From assembly GCA_033002965.1 (NCBI GenBank), contig JAURVB010013238.1, positions 62,001 through 126,000 of the forward strand: DNA of 64,000 nucleotides, read 5' to 3'. Made by a program: the position numbers and the translations under genes. Each line of letters opens with the position of its first letter. The first letter of the stretch is position 1. This document shows positions 34,341 to 47,727 of the stretch, in pieces. The stretch is from Piper betle. Lineage: Eukaryota > Streptophyta > Magnoliopsida > Piperales > Piperaceae. Under the pieces are notes generated by a model, which saw nothing but the letters and a program-made list of their open reading frames with translations, did not search any database and was not told the origin of the DNA.

Positions 34341-37300
34341 TATTGTAATGCGAGATCTGGTTGTGTAATTCTTGTCATTTAAATTGCAAACACCGCTTCT
34401 CCGGCTGGTTTATATCGCAGCCTCAACACGTTACCTGCTATCCTATCTCACCTATCCATACCTCAATTGTTTCTTAATGCTACATTACACATTAATTAAC
34501 TGTGGACAGTACTGTTTAATTAAAACGCTAACTACTTTTAGTTCTTTAATTTTTACAAGCCGACTAAAACATAGTCCATCCCTAATGTCCTAATAACTAA
34601 TTAATTGCTCAACAGATTCCTCCTCTGTTTTTTAATCAGGGTGCTAAAAATTTTTATATATGTTTAAGAACCTTGAGATGTCTCTTTTATATGAAATATT
34701 TCCTAATTACAGTTCTCGTTTAAATTTTTTTTTGTCTCCCCCTGAAGTTGGTAACGGAAAGCACGCATTTGCCACTTCTTTATCTTATTATTATGTAATT
34801 TGTGAAGAGTTGCTAGATGATTACCTTGATTTTCATCTTTTAAAAATTTCAAGAAACACTAATCATCGTAACTATATATTCATAATAATTAAATGGCTGT
34901 GAATCTCAATAAAAATAAATAGATCTTATTAACGATGTATTTTTAGATGCTGATCTAGTGCTCATCATTCTTGATTATATAAAATATATCTCTCTCAAGC
35001 CATCTTTAGGTATCACCTCAGCTAATGCCCTTGAGCTATTTATTAGTCCTGAATCTAGTCGCATCACCGAGTTGGAATTATAAATTAACGATTAATGCAC
35101 TAAACTGACTACGTTCATACGTATCGACGGACTTACTATTGCCATTTACAGAAATGAGCATCGTACAACTTGCTGGCTGCTGCTGCGCATGGTGATCGAC
35201 GTATGTCGAAGAGAGGCATTCTTGTCCATGACCATAATATTAATGCCATGAATGAACGGTGCCAATGTTTAAGCCTCCTGGACGACAACAAACAATTGGT
35301 AATAATAGTCCATACGGCCGATTGAATTGTGGTTTGGGTTAGTTTAATCACGCGGTTGAACCTGTGCGCGTAATATCTTCTTCCTCTGTTGTCAAGTAAA
35401 TTAAAAATATGCACTTTCAAAGAGCGGGTCCTGGAAACTGCTACTATATACATTTGATCAAAGCAGAGCCGATTTTATTTATGATCTTGTCCCTTGCAAC
35501 CCTGCATTAGTCTTTTCAAAATAGCTTGGGATAGAGTATGGGCGCAGTCTGGTGGCTTTCTACATTGGAGAAATAAATATATATATATTTAATTTGAAGC
35601 GAGAATGATGTTACGTGAATTCATTTACTCGGAAGACTAATGAGATTGATTATTGCATCTGCGCGCATAGGGTCAATTACTACTATTCTTCTCCTAACTT
35701 GGGAGGCAAGGCTTCAAACCAGTCCTTATCCTTTTCCTTCTCCTCCATCTCATTTGAAAGGACATTCCAGCCGCACCATTTCATGTATGTCCTCCTAGCT
35801 CCATCTTCATTTATTTTTAATTAATTAATTGAAATTGGAAAAAACAACAAACCAGATCCAGCACCAAAAGCTTACTACTTGCCGCGTTGTTTCCCCATAA
35901 TTTTTAACATATATATTGATGGAAAACCACTCCATGGCAGCACTAGATCCAAACAGTTTATGCAGCTTACAAATTACAGTTGTAAAGACTAAAGACTATC
36001 TATAGAGGGATGGGCCTTCTCCGCTCTCCACACCTACAGGCATTACACGTACTGTTTATCATTTACTTCAACTTATCTTTCTGTTTTTGCACCAAAAACA
36101 AAAGGGACTTGAAATGGTGTCTGTTTTACATTTATTTCCGTTACCCGGCGAAGTGTACGCGAGAGTGGAAAGTCAAAAGAGCGATAGGATTGTAAAGACA
36201 AAGGATTTTCAACCACTCCTTCAGATTTTAAACATTTTCCCCGCCGTTTGACTAATTACATCCGTCTTTTGGCCACCGCACTGAGCAGCCTTGCCTTGGA
36301 AGCGTCAAGATACAGAAAAGGTGTGTGTGTAGGTCGAAGGATATGTAGATGTGAATGATGGATGAGAAGGGCCTCCCAAGCCCACCCAACAGCTAAGCGT
36401 GACAAGCATACGTCCTGGATGGTGCATAAAGAAGCTTTTCCATTTGTTGTGATGTTCCACTGATAAGATTTGTAAATGTTAATACTACTTAGCCTTCGTG
36501 TAGAAGCTCATATAATTATATATATGTCGGTCGGCATATGACAACTAGTGCTCCTAGAAATGAAGAGGGTGGTGGACCGGTGGTAGCTAGATAGTAGCTT
36601 TCTCTAGTTAATTGACTATCTCATAATTTCATTTTTTTCATGTAAAAAAAATGAAAAGAAGGCAATATTTTTCCAAGCAATTAATTGACAATTGCAATGA
36701 TAGTGCACTAATTAAAGGAGGCAATCGATTGAAGTTTGAACTGATCATGAAAGACACATACATAGCAAAGTGCAACAAGCAGTAAATATTAATATGATAA
36801 TGCAATCATCATGCTTCGGTCCATATAGGCCCTACGGTAGGCTCTAAGTTTTGCACTTGAAATATATATATTAATTTTGTCGTTTTGTTACCAAAACTTT
36901 TTTCAATAATAATAATAATCAAGATGATTGATACGAATAAGTTGATCATTATTTTTTGAGTTAATCTTCATTTTCGGATTACTTTTGCCAATTACACTAC
37001 AATCGAGCTCGTCGCTTTCGACACAAATTTAGATATTGGGTAGGTCTTGAAAAGGAAGGGTTTATTCGTTGATTAATCGTTGGCAAAATCCTTATCGAGA
37101 CATTTTATGTTTATCACTTGAGGATAGTCCGGAAACCACCAGGAATTTGCTGTGGAGAAATAATAAATTAAGCTAGACGTTCCGACTACTCTCTCCAATT
37201 TACAAGGATTACTACAAAAAAGTCGCCAGATGAGCATATTCCATTCGTCATGCACTAATCGTCATACTTCTTCGTATCATTCGGGCTGGAAAAGTTTAAG

Positions 37301-38959
37301 ATTTCAATCAAAATCAGGGACCAATCTTCTCTGGCTAAAAACTTCCCAACGACCCATTTTCACTTTTCATGTAAATTGAAGGGAAGCAGCCTGGATGGAA
37401 TTTCAAGGTAGGACATGATGGCGTAAAATGAAGAAAGGCATTCCTGGCCCAAACGCAGTGACCAGTGAACTGCTTCTCACTGCCAACTTACACCGGAACC
37501 ACTTGCTCCTCCAACTCTTTTAAATTAACCCACCTATACGTTATTTTTTTCGTCAAGTGTCTCTGCGTCCCTTTAAATTTGCTTCATTTATTTTCCTTTT
37601 TGTTTTGCTGTGAAGCTGTTTCTATAGTGGCCCACAAGGCCACAATAGATCAAAGAAATAGACCAGCATATTCCTCATCAACTGTTCCATTGGGATTTTT
37701 ATTTCTTTTGTATTTTGTAAAATTAAGTTGAGCTTGAAAAAATTAATCAATCAGTCAAGCAGACCATATGAATTTGGTTAGGAACTTTCATCACAATGAA
37801 GGCATTGCCGAGTGAAGAGAAGAGAAGCGGCAGGGGAATAAAAGCAAGCCGAACCTTTTTTTATACCAAGGCACTTCCTATGAAGTTTTACCGAACATGT
37901 ACGTTTTAAAAAGTTCTACTGAACATCTACGAGGAGACGTTCAAACTTACCTCATAACGTCTCTGAGATGGAAGATGATCCACGCACTCAAAAAGCAAGC
38001 GTATACACACGCTACGTGGGTGCATCCTGTTCATCCCTAACTAACATGCAATTCTGCCTCTTGAGAGCTTATCCTTCCTCCCACGTTGCACACATTGAAT
38101 TACTTGGGTGACACTCGTCTTTAATGTTTGTAAATTACTTGGAAAAAGAAATTGTTCTACAATTAAAAACTAGTATTATCTAGGAACCAACTTGTTCAAT
38201 GTGGTTTTTTCTTTGCAAAAAACAGAACAAGTCTCCCTGGACTGGGGTCTATAAAAGGCGTACAGGCCCCTCTCTCACTAAGCACACCTTGAAGCCTCTG
38301 ACAATGGCTTCCTGCCTCCCGATCCTTTTCCCTTGACAGAGAATCTGATATATCTTTCCAGCCCCACTCGAAGCCGAATTCCTGCTGCTTCCTCATCTCA
38401 CTCTCTGTCGGCCGTCCTCTTCCTTGCTTAGTTGAAATACATAACTCTCCATCATCCGTAGTCAGTGCTTCATAATACTTCCCGGCACAATAACCGGCTT
38501 CTCTGTTTATCTTCTAACTGCCCCTCTGGCCACTTTCCTTTTAAGTGTTCCATTGGATTCTCTGAACTATAATTTCATCTTTCCTCGTATTGTTTTCATT
38601 AGTACTTAGTAGCACACGCTCGTAGATACAGACACGGGCCGAGAACTACTCCTACTCCCACAGAATTATGCCAGCCGAGCGCTTGTATAAATTACGATGT
38701 TCTGAGATACCTGAAAGTGATTTCCTCGTCGTCTTTACAGTTTTTGTCAAGAAAAAGTGTGTGTGGATGATTCTGTTTATGCCGACCAGCTTCTAGGACA
38801 CACACTGTTTTCTTTTCAACCGTTCACTTCATTAGCTCCAAAAATTGAGACTAACTTCACTATCAGCGTAGCAGCATCTTTTCTACAGAAGCCGCGGCCA
38901 CTTCAAGTACACAAATATATGAGTTTAAGGTCAGTGTTTTGGGTTTTCCCTGACTTTTC
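34341..38959. other. Intergenic, 4.6 kb
   Basis: The longest gene-poor stretch among the intact genes. It is AT-rich with scattered short microsatellites (for example aat repeats at about 36907). None of the short frames on either strand shows a recognisable motif. The promoter of the DUF4408 gene lies at the upper end. Confidence 0.4.
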
Positions 38960-40027
38960 ATGAAGAAAGCCATGGCCGACGTTCTCCATAGCAGCAGCGC
39001 CAATAACAAACTGCAGACGACAATCTGGATGATGAGGATCATCTTTTTCTTCTTTGGAATCGTCTCCACCTTCCACCTGCTCAGGCTCGCCGTCCTTTAC
39101 TCCCTCAACTTCCTCCGCTCCGCACTCCCCGGGTTCTGGCTCTACATTGTCGTCAACTTCATCATTCTCACGGTTGTCGCCGCCTCCATCTTCAACCACC
39201 ACCACGACGTCAACACACCAGAAACCGGATCGAACTACGAAGACAATCCAGCATTTCAGAAGAAGTCCGCAGAAGATATTCAAATGGCTGGTGAGAATAT
39301 GATTACAGAAGAAGAAGAGGGCGCTGATAGAGAACCATATAATTATGGCCCTGCTCCTCTTTCACAAAATCAAGAGGCGCCGCCAACGTCCTCGGGGACG
39401 TGGCTCGGCGTGGCCAACTCCGGCGACGACAGCCAGGAGTCGTGGGATTGGCAAGTTCCAAAATTAATGTCGTCTTTGGATCATCAGGAAACAGCTGCTG
39501 CACCGCCGACAGAAATGAGCAGAACTAGTACGGATCAGGTCCAGCTTGTCCAGATTAAGCAAACGCCGAGTGATTACCCGGAGCACTACGATATTAATCA
39601 GGCGCCGGGGCGGGAGGAAGAAGATCATGAGGAGATGATGGTGATGAACAAGGGTAACAACAGCAGTGCCGATCGCAGTACGGGACCGGGGGATATGGAA
39701 GCGACATGGCAGGCGATAACGGCAAGGAAGCCGCAGCCGCAGCTGAAGAAGAGTGGGACATGGACGGGGCCAGCGAGGTCGAGGCTTGATCAGGTCGGGC
39801 CGGAGTACATGAAGAGGTGGGACACATTCAACATGAGTACTCGGCCCCGAGGTGGTGGAACGTGGTCGGGGCCGAGGAGGGAGCCGTCGATGAGCCAAGA
39901 GGAGCTCAACACTCGGGTGGAGGACTTCATCCGGTCTTTCAATGAGAGGCTACGGCTTCAGAGGCAGGAATCTGATCAGCATTACTTGGACATGGTCCAT
40001 CATCATCATCATCCTATTGGTTTTTAA
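38960..40027 (+). CDS. DUF4408/DUF761 domain membrane protein
   Basis: A single-exon frame of 355 residues. Residues 22-46 (IWMMRIIFFFFGIVSTFHLL) and 57-78 (PGFWLYIVVNFIILTVVAA) are hydrophobic and match the plant DUF4408 N-terminal layout of two membrane segments. A long acidic, Gln/Ser-rich low-complexity linker follows. The C-terminus EELNTRVEDFIRSFNERLRL, then QRQES, is the DUF761 ('cotton fibre') motif. The linker holds three copies of a short GTW phrase (SSGTWLGVA, KSGTWTGPA, GGGTWSGPR). It ends with a small His run before PIGF. Function is unknown; family members are plant-specific and often stress- or development-responsive. The ATG at 38972 (MADVLHS) is an equally good start. Frames on the opposite strand here are shadows. 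Confidence 0.85.
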   Translation: MKKAMADVLHSSSANNKLQTTIWMMRIIFFFFGIVSTFHLLRLAVLYSLNFLRSALPGFWLYIVVNFIILTVVAASIFNHHHDVNTPETGSNYEDNPAFQKKSAEDIQMAGENMITEEEEGADREPYNYGPAPLSQNQEAPPTSSGTWLGVANSGDDSQESWDWQVPKLMSSLDHQETAAAPPTEMSRTSTDQVQLVQIKQTPSDYPEHYDINQAPGREEEDHEEMMVMNKGNNSSADRSTGPGDMEATWQAITARKPQPQLKKSGTWTGPARSRLDQVGPEYMKRWDTFNMSTRPRGGGTWSGPRREPSMSQEELNTRVEDFIRSFNERLRLQRQESDQHYLDMVHHHHHPIGF

Positions 40028-40930
40028 CCATTTCCTCACTATACTTGTCTTCCTTCCTCGGCCAAACAATATATATATCATTGTTGACGGTCCAACAGCT
40101 AGCAGCTTTCTCTTTTCGTTATGTTTTCATTTGAGGGTGCAATTCCTGGTTACTTTTTACTCTCTCTCTTTCATATCTCATCAACTGTATAGATGGATTT
40201 GAGTACTCTGTCTTCTTCTCTTTTTCTTTCCGAAGTTTTTTTCTTTGTCCGAATTTCATGATAACCGGATTGTGTAGTCATAAAAAAGTCTTTAGTTATG
40301 AATAATATTGGAATTTTGTACTTTTGGTGCATGATATGTCTGTTGGCTCTCTCGCGCCGGATAATTATGGCTGCTACGTGCGTTTTTCAGTGCCGGCATC
40401 TTAATTAGCACATCTGGAAGGACTGTCCGTTTTTAATCATCGTTCCTTTTTTCTCTTTTGAATTAGTTTAATGGTTGTCTGATTGCATAAGAGTTTCGAT
40501 TTCAACTGTCCTGAATTGTCATCTGTTTTTTCCAGACAACCATGATCAGTTAGTACTATTGATTCATCAGTCATGGAATGAATATTTCAACTAACCTAAC
40601 GGAGGTGAGGCTTTGTTTTTCTTGTCGCAGGTATTGGAATTGCATGTCACTATGGATCAACGGTAGCAAAGAACACGAGTATTTCGCCCGTGTTTTCAAA
40701 TATCTGTGACTGGATTATTCTACAACAATATATATGACTGGTGTTTTAGTTTTTTCCCTTTTTTCGTGAACTGTTAATTAAGCTATCTTGCATGTAAAAT
40801 ATGTCCAGTTGAGCATTTTTTCCAAAGACAAGTTGAGAATTTTCACAGCATCTGCAACTCACAATCGCTGTTTTTGTTATTGAAGGAAAACTTCGATCGT
40901 CGTTAGCCGTTTCCAGCTATAAGCTCTAGA
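40028..40930. other. Spacer downstream of the DUF761 gene
   Basis: Contains the 3' untranslated region and AT-rich spacer leading into the Copia LTR. No gene recognised. Confidence 0.4.
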
Positions 40931-41146
40931 GATCTGGTTAGTTTACTGGGTACAAACAATTTATTCGGTTGAGGCAGTTTTGGTTGTATTTATCGGTGTG
41001 TGTTTAGTCTTAGTTAGTATGTGAATAGCAGTATAACTAATTGGCATTTTGTCTTGTGGTGAATACTTTGAACTTGACTTGTTAAGCAAGTCTTCTCTCT
41101 GTATATAAACACGTAAAATCAATAGAATTAAATTGAGGGTTTTACC
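40931..41146 (+). mobile_element. Probable 3' part of a Copia LTR with promoter
   Basis: A TATATAAAC box at about 41101 lies about 45 bases before the primer-binding site TGGTGTCAGAGCTATGG (41148-41164), as in LTR promoters. The left border of the LTR could not be fixed. Confidence 0.5.
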
Positions 41147-43523
41147 TTGGTGTCAGAGCTATGGTCGGATAGGATTTCAACCCTCTGGTGTTGAGATCTG
41201 CTCAACCATGGCGGATTGAAGCTTTGTTCTAGGTCCAGATTGTCCTCTTCTTGCCCTCCCTGCACAGCCTTCTTGTCGGTTTGAGTGTTTCTCTACTCAG
41301 ATCTGCAAGCTTTTTCTTTGTTTGTGTGTGTTGTTTGCTTCCATTCGAAATTCTTACTATTTTGAAGTGTACTGCTTGTTGTCTAATATTTAATCATGGT
41401 GAATTTGATTGATCAAGCTTCTTATTCTCCACCAGCTTTTCTATATCCGAGCAATGCAAATGATGCAAATTTTGTGAACATTAAACTGGATGCAGAAAAC
41501 TACTTGTTGTGGGATGATCAAATTCTGAATTTGATTGATTCTCATGGATTTCGTCCCTTTTATAAATGGAACAATTGCTATTCCTCCCATGAATGTACTG
41601 GATACATTGCCAGATCAAACTTTAATGGAAAAATAAATTTCTGGTTACATTGCCTGGCAAAAATCAGATAAGCTACTCAAAGGTTGGATTACGAGTGCAT
41701 TGAGCAAAGAAGTGTGTTGCTATGCTATTGGAATGCAAACTTTGTATGATCTGTGGATGATGCTTAAGAAAGTTGTAAAACAATCTGTGGAAAGAGATTT
41801 TCATCTGACAGATGGGTTAGAGACAAACAAAGAGAAAAATTTTCAACTCTAGAGCATGTTTGAGTCAATTCAAGATGATCTGTGATGAATTGGCTGCAAC
41901 AAGCAAACCAATACCTGAGGATAGAAAGTGTTTCTGGCTATCTAGGGGATTAAGTTCGGAGTATCAGATGTTTACCACAATGTTGTTACGTCCCCCAATG
42001 CCTCCCTTATCTAAATTATTGGAAATGCTTCATGCTTTTGAGAAGAGGATTTTATCTCCTTCAGTCTGTAAGTGCTGCACATCCACAGGTTGCTTTTGTG
42101 ACTCAGTCAAATTTTAAGAAGAATGTGTCAGTGAAAGGCAACTTTCAACAAAAGCAAGATTTTACATCTCAGAACAAAGGGCTTCAAGCTGCTGTCAAGG
42201 ATCAAAAGGCTAAGGATGGAAACAAGAACATAGCTTTTTCTGATTCTCCACTTCTTGGATTGGGAGTGCAAGATCCTTCTTCTGACACTCCAAAGCTTAT
42301 CTTTCAGTGTCAGATCTGTCACAAAATGGGGCACACTGCAAATCGCTGCTACAATAGGTATAACAAGGGTTTCGATCCCCATCGATCAAGCATTTATTAC
42401 TGATCCAGATGATTGGATCCCTGATTCAGGTGCTTCTTCCCATTGGTCTGGTATCTCCTCTATTTTTTCTTCATTAACTAAATATGAGGGTGCAGATTTT
42501 GTCATGATTGGGAATAGTCAATTCTGGCCATAACTCATATTAGTCTGAACACTGATTACGGTACACTCATTCTTCATAATGTTCTACTTGTTCCATCTCT
42601 TAAATTAAACAAAGCCTACTCTCGATCAGTCAACTCACCTCTGATTTACCTTACACCTTTATGTTTACAGCTGATGCTTTCTCCATTGCTCACAGATCAA
42701 CATGAAAATTGATTGCTCAGGGAAAATGGAGTGGAAATGTCTACAAACTGGATATAAAGAAGAATGTTGCTTATTTTGCAGATAAGACAGAAAACTGCTC
42801 CTCATTCTATTTGGCATAGTCATCTTTGACATCGTTCTTTACAAACAATTGATTTTCTTAAGTTTCAAAAACAAATTTATGTTAGTGATAAGTCTTCAAG
42901 TCGTAGAATATGTGAAGCTTGTCAACTTGGCAGGTCTTCAAATTTGCCTTTTCTCCTTCTGAAAATCGTGCTTTGCATATTTTTTACTTGATTCATTGTG
43001 ACCTTTGGGGTCCTGCTCTTGTTACCTCTTGGAGCAATTTTAGATATCATGTAAGTTTTGTTGATGATCACACAAGATTTATTTGATACTATCCTTTGCA
43101 TAATAAAGCTGAGTTTTATTCTGTTTACCTTCACTTTGAGAAAATGGTGCATACTCAATTCAATGCCAATATTAAAGTCTTTCATTCGAATGGGGGTGGT
43201 GAATTTGTGTCAAATAGGTTGAAGGATTATTTTGCACAACAAGGAATCAGTCAACTTACATGCCCGTACACACCTCATCAAGCTTGAGTGGTTGAAAGGA
43301 AGCATCGAACCATTATCAAGGATGGTCTTACACAATTGTTTCATTCAAAGCTACCTGTTGTTTATTGGAATGACAACTTTCAAGCATCTGTCTATTTGAT
43401 TAATAGACTTCCAACTAAAGCACTTCCTGATCAGTTATCTCCATATGACGTGGTGTTCCAAAAGGCTCCTAATTATGCTGCACTAAGGTTTTTTGGATGT
43501 TGTTATCCTTGCCATATGTTTTG
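41147..43523 (+). mobile_element. Decayed Ty1/Copia retrotransposon (gag, protease, integrase; no reverse transcriptase)
   Basis: After the primer-binding site, gag starts at 41396 (MVNLIDQASYSP) with FVNIKLDAENYLLWDDQIL, and later a MFESIQDDL-type segment and LPPMPPLSKLLEML-like text. The zinc knuckle CQICHKMGHTANRCYN lies at about 42307. The protease motif DSGASSHW is at about 42424. The integrase zinc region (CEACQLGRSSNLPF) is at about 42911 and the catalytic-core segment (CDLWGPA...FVDDHTRF, then FHSNGGGEFVSN) at about 43000-43220. WNDNFQASVYLINRLP follows. Several stops and frame changes interrupt every domain. The element breaks at about 43520, before reverse transcriptase and RNase H, where an oppositely oriented Gypsy fragment begins. 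Confidence 0.88.
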
Positions 43524-44345
43524 ACAATTTCAGGACCTAAGACTACCCCTATTTCACTCCAAACTGTTAGGGAAAGACTTCCATATAATGCCTTAAATTG
43601 TGTCATATCAAAGCATGAATGATAACTATTATTATAAGCAAATTCAATCAAAAGTAAATGCTCATCCCATGATCCAGCATAGTCAAGGGCACATGCACGA
43701 AGCATGTCCTCCAATGTTTGAATTGTTCTCTTAGATTGTCCATACGTTTGAGGTGAAAGGTTGTACTAAAACTTCGTTTGGTCCCCGTAGAGTCTTGTAA
43801 ATGACTCCAAAATTTAGAGTTAAACTTTGAATCTCTATCTGGCACACTAGACACAGAAACCCCATGAAGTCTAATAATTTCATGCACATACATCTTAGCT
43901 AATACTTGAAAAGATTTGGTAGCCTTAACAAGTAAGAAATGTTCAAATTTAGTTAGCCGATCTCCAATTACCCAAATTGAATCCCATCCAATACGACAAG
44001 CTCTAAGCTTTCCTTGGATAAAATCCATAGTGATGTGTTCTCGTTTCCATTATGGTATATCCAGAGATTTCACTTTATCCCTAGGTCGACTTTGATGTTC
44101 AAGCTTTACCCTTTGACATGTATGACACCTAGCTATAAAATTTTGCTGTATCTTTCTTCGTACCTTCCCACCAACAGTGGTAGGTCATCTCTAGCATTCT
44201 GAACAGGAGAGACATTTAGTAAATCCCTGACCATCTTATCTTGAACTCCAACATTTGAAACAATCTCCTTTTACATTTTCTACTTAATGCATCAACCACT
44301 ATATTTGTCTTTCCTGGGTGATAGCAATTAACAAAATCATAATTC
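43519..44345 (-). mobile_element. Decayed Ty3/Gypsy pol fragment (RNase H end, H2C2 finger, integrase)
   Basis: Reading the minus strand from about 44345: YHPGKTNIVVDALSRK (end of RNase H), then a disrupted H2C2 zinc segment (CHTCQR-like) at about 44100-44150. Integrase follows as MDFIQGK...DSIWVIGDRLTKFEHFL, EIIRLHGVSVSSVPDRDSKF and a partner segment [20 protein letters not shown], ending in GPEIVK at about 43520. Frame changes occur at about 43700 and in the zinc region. No reverse transcriptase or LTR is visible. The junction with the Copia piece is tail-to-tail. Confidence 0.85.
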
Positions 44346-45837
44346 TTATTGAAGTTCAGTCATCTTCGTTGTCTCAAATTTCAAATCTTTTTTAGAGAAT
44401 CTTATTTTAAACTCTGTTGATAAGTAAATATTTCAATTTTTTCCTAGACTATCACTATATATATATATATATCGGTAATTCAATTTGACCAAATCCAGTA
44501 GTACAAGAAAAAACATACCAACGTTCAAGACATAACTAATATAATATGACCCAAATTCTTTGTACGAACTAAAGCCAATTTAAATCAGATGCATTCAGTG
44601 AGGAAACAGGTCAAAGTTCCTCAAAAACAACTATCATAAATAACGGGAGGTAGCCAAAGACAAAGAAATTATGACATTACGTTGGAAAAAAACGAAATTA
44701 CGACATTTTCAATTGAAACCGGCCAAAAAAACCCTAATGGTGAGTGATTAATTTCCTGGCAGTACTGTCCCGCCAAACCAGGCCCATGAGGCGGTCGAAT
44801 GATGAAGCCGAAAGTAAAAGCTGGCCCATGTCGCGGGTTTGCCTAATCATTTTAGAAGCCCATTATGGGATAACTCTGATGATAAATCAACTTACCCCAA
44901 TGAGGTGTGAAATGAATGTGGAAGGAAAATGAAGATGCCACTCCAATTCAATTGGGAAAAGAATATTAATCAGAAAACTGCATGTCCAAAAGTATGAGGA
45001 GTCTCAATCCTTGGTTCCAATCTAAGTTTGGTGACTCTCCGGTTGATAGACGGGATATTATGCGTACATAAAGTGGCCTGACCTGATTTTAGGCTACGTT
45101 GGAAACGAATGGGCCAAATGAGGGTGGTCAGAACCAGCCCCTTCCATGTGCCATGTTTGCATACAGAGCCCCTTTTAAAATGACTTTCGTAAGTACTGCT
45201 TTTTGGTGGAGCATGTGACAAGCTGGGTCCCTCCAACGGCATTGGCCCATCTTCCTCTTCATGTATATACACTGTCTTTCTTTTTCAACATCTTTATAGA
45301 TTGACTTGCTGGATTGGATATGATCATCGTAAATATGGTATTATGGTATGGCGATTTCTTCATAGATGTTCGTCATTATATTGTTGCCTCCATGTTTCTT
45401 TCCCTATAAATTGATATACCTTACATGTTTTCCTTATTTGTGTTTTTTTCCTTTATAATTTTTGTCTATGAAACTGCACAGATGTTAATTACGAACTCAA
45501 ATTTCTAATATGAACCATTCCATTCCCACCAGCGTGGGCGGCGTTTTAATCCTAAATAAAAAAAAGAGGAAATCATGTATGATTTTGTACTAAGGTGACT
45601 GATTGGGAGCCCGCACGGCATTTTGGTCCTTCACTTTTATCAGATCTTCTTGCCTAACTAATATATATGTACATGAGCCCCACTCGCCACTTTAAAAGCG
45701 TGGCAATTATCCGGGGCGGTGGACTTCCTCACTTGTGCATGAAAATGTGGACGCAGGCGGGGCAGTCACCATGTGGGAGGGAGCATGCAACCCTTCCTCT
45801 TCCTTCCCTTGGCTTCTAATCCACACATTTTCACTCC

Positions 45838-45875
<38 letters not shown>

Positions 45876-47726
45876 TGCTTTTTCTCTACCTTTTTCCAAA
45901 GACATATTATGTATACTTGCGTGCTATATGTACAGCTGGATGAGGGAACCTGCACTTGGTTTCTGGGCGGAGTACGCATGAGTTACACGCACACACCAAG
46001 TGTTTTATTTTAATTTGGATTTGGATGGAGGAGGGCCGCGAAGTCATGACTTGATGCGATGGCCGACGGGCATTACCTTACTTGAATTGAATTATAATAA
46101 AAGAGCAGCACCTACCTAATCAGTGGCGTTGTGGAAGTAATCAACTTATCCATCCATTCTCGTAAGACATTATATACACATTTGACGCCCTTGCTGAACC
46201 GCTTATTTATTTATTGATATTTGACAAGTTTATGTATTGGAATCACAGATTGATGCCACGCGGGTAAAGAATAGGGGTTGCCCTGGCAGAATTTGTCAAA
46301 GAATCGGCCCATGCGTTTTTTTATTATTCAAGAATTTTTCAATTCCGTCGGTGTAGACCACAAAAATGACATGCTTTACTCTGTCTATGTTGGGATGGGC
46401 ATTTTTCAATTCCGCTTATGTTAGTCTCTTTTCACTCGACTAAAACCGCAAACTGAAAGAGTGCCCCTTTCTTCCCTCGCCAAAAATGAAGTCTTGAACC
46501 AAAATAATGAGGCTCAAAGTTAATCTTCCGCAAACTTGTATTATCTATCTATATGCATGTATATTAATTTGCTTATTTATATGTTAAAACAAAAGTGATT
46601 CCGAAATTCTGCTAGTATACACAAGGTATGAATACGGCGGAGGTGCTGGATCGGTACTTGATCTGTGCCTACTAGCTCGGAATTCATCCCCTTTCACTTC
46701 TTTTTTGTGAGGGTGAGGTTTTCGCTAGTCTCACAGCCACAGCCCACATGGGCCATGACATGGGGCCCATAAAAGGGACCGTCCACTAGTTTTAGATGTG
46801 GATTTGCATCGTCACGTAAAATGATGGGCCAACAAGAGGTAGCCGGACTTACTGTCATCGGGCCCCACTTCGCCGGTAAGATCGGACGGTCCCGAAAAAT
46901 CCATCACCATCAGACGGTCGACTTGCATCGCCGGCCCAGTCGTCACTGACGTAACTGCTCCGTGGCGATGCAAGTTTTTAATATAATATAATAATATAAT
47001 AATTGCCGGTCGACGTGCATCGGGCTGAGGGTCATAGCATATTTTTAATATAATAATATAATAATATAATAATTGTTTTTTGAAAAAACGAGAGAGAACT
47101 AAATGGCGTCAATCTAGTCGATGTAGCCAGACTAGCAAAAAACGACGATAAATGGGTCGCTGCAAAAAACCAGAATATTTGAGATGTAAAACGACTTGAC
47201 AACAGTTTTTTTAAAATAAAAAATGCCACGTGAGGCAATCTACTCTTCTTTTTATTCTTCCTGCTTAAGTGACCAAAATGGGCTCATCACCTTCATTTAC
47301 TGTATATGTTATTCGGAATGATTTTAGTAGGAATCGGGTATGTGCTATTTTTTTATGGCAAATCAAATCCATGACATTGATAGTGATCAGATAGATGTGC
47401 AGTAAAATTACCAAAAATAAAAATAAAAAAATTCAATGTTCATAAAATTACAAAAAAATCATAAAATTATAAAAAAACTTATTTACCGGAATTCGTTGGT
47501 GCTATCCCACCTAAAAAATGTTCAGTGCTGGATGAAAATATGCATGCGAGATCACATGCCAGGAAGGGCCGGTTTAGGGGTAAAAGGTTTAGGGGCATGG
47601 TTGCAAAGAAGAGCCGGCTGCATAAATAATAATAGTAATGCTTGACTCGTCAAATAATATCAGTCATGAGCGTTGTCTGTGGAAGCATGTACGATGTATC
47701 TTGGGCATTATATATAGAAGTACTTG
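44346..47726. other. Intergenic, 3.4 kb
   Basis: Gene-poor. (TA)n runs lie at about 44455-44473 and 45839-45870. A phrase 'tttttaatataat...aataatataataattg' occurs twice (about 46976-47003 and 47041-47074) on either side of a 'gtgcatcg/gatgcaag' segment, suggesting a small duplicated repeat. No protein motif is seen. Confidence 0.45.
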
Positions 47727-47727
47727 T

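Noticed and set aside
38903..39898. Minus-strand frames of 126 and 144 codons
   Set aside because: They are shadows of the DUF4408/DUF761 gene, which has clear membrane and DUF761 motifs on the plus strand.
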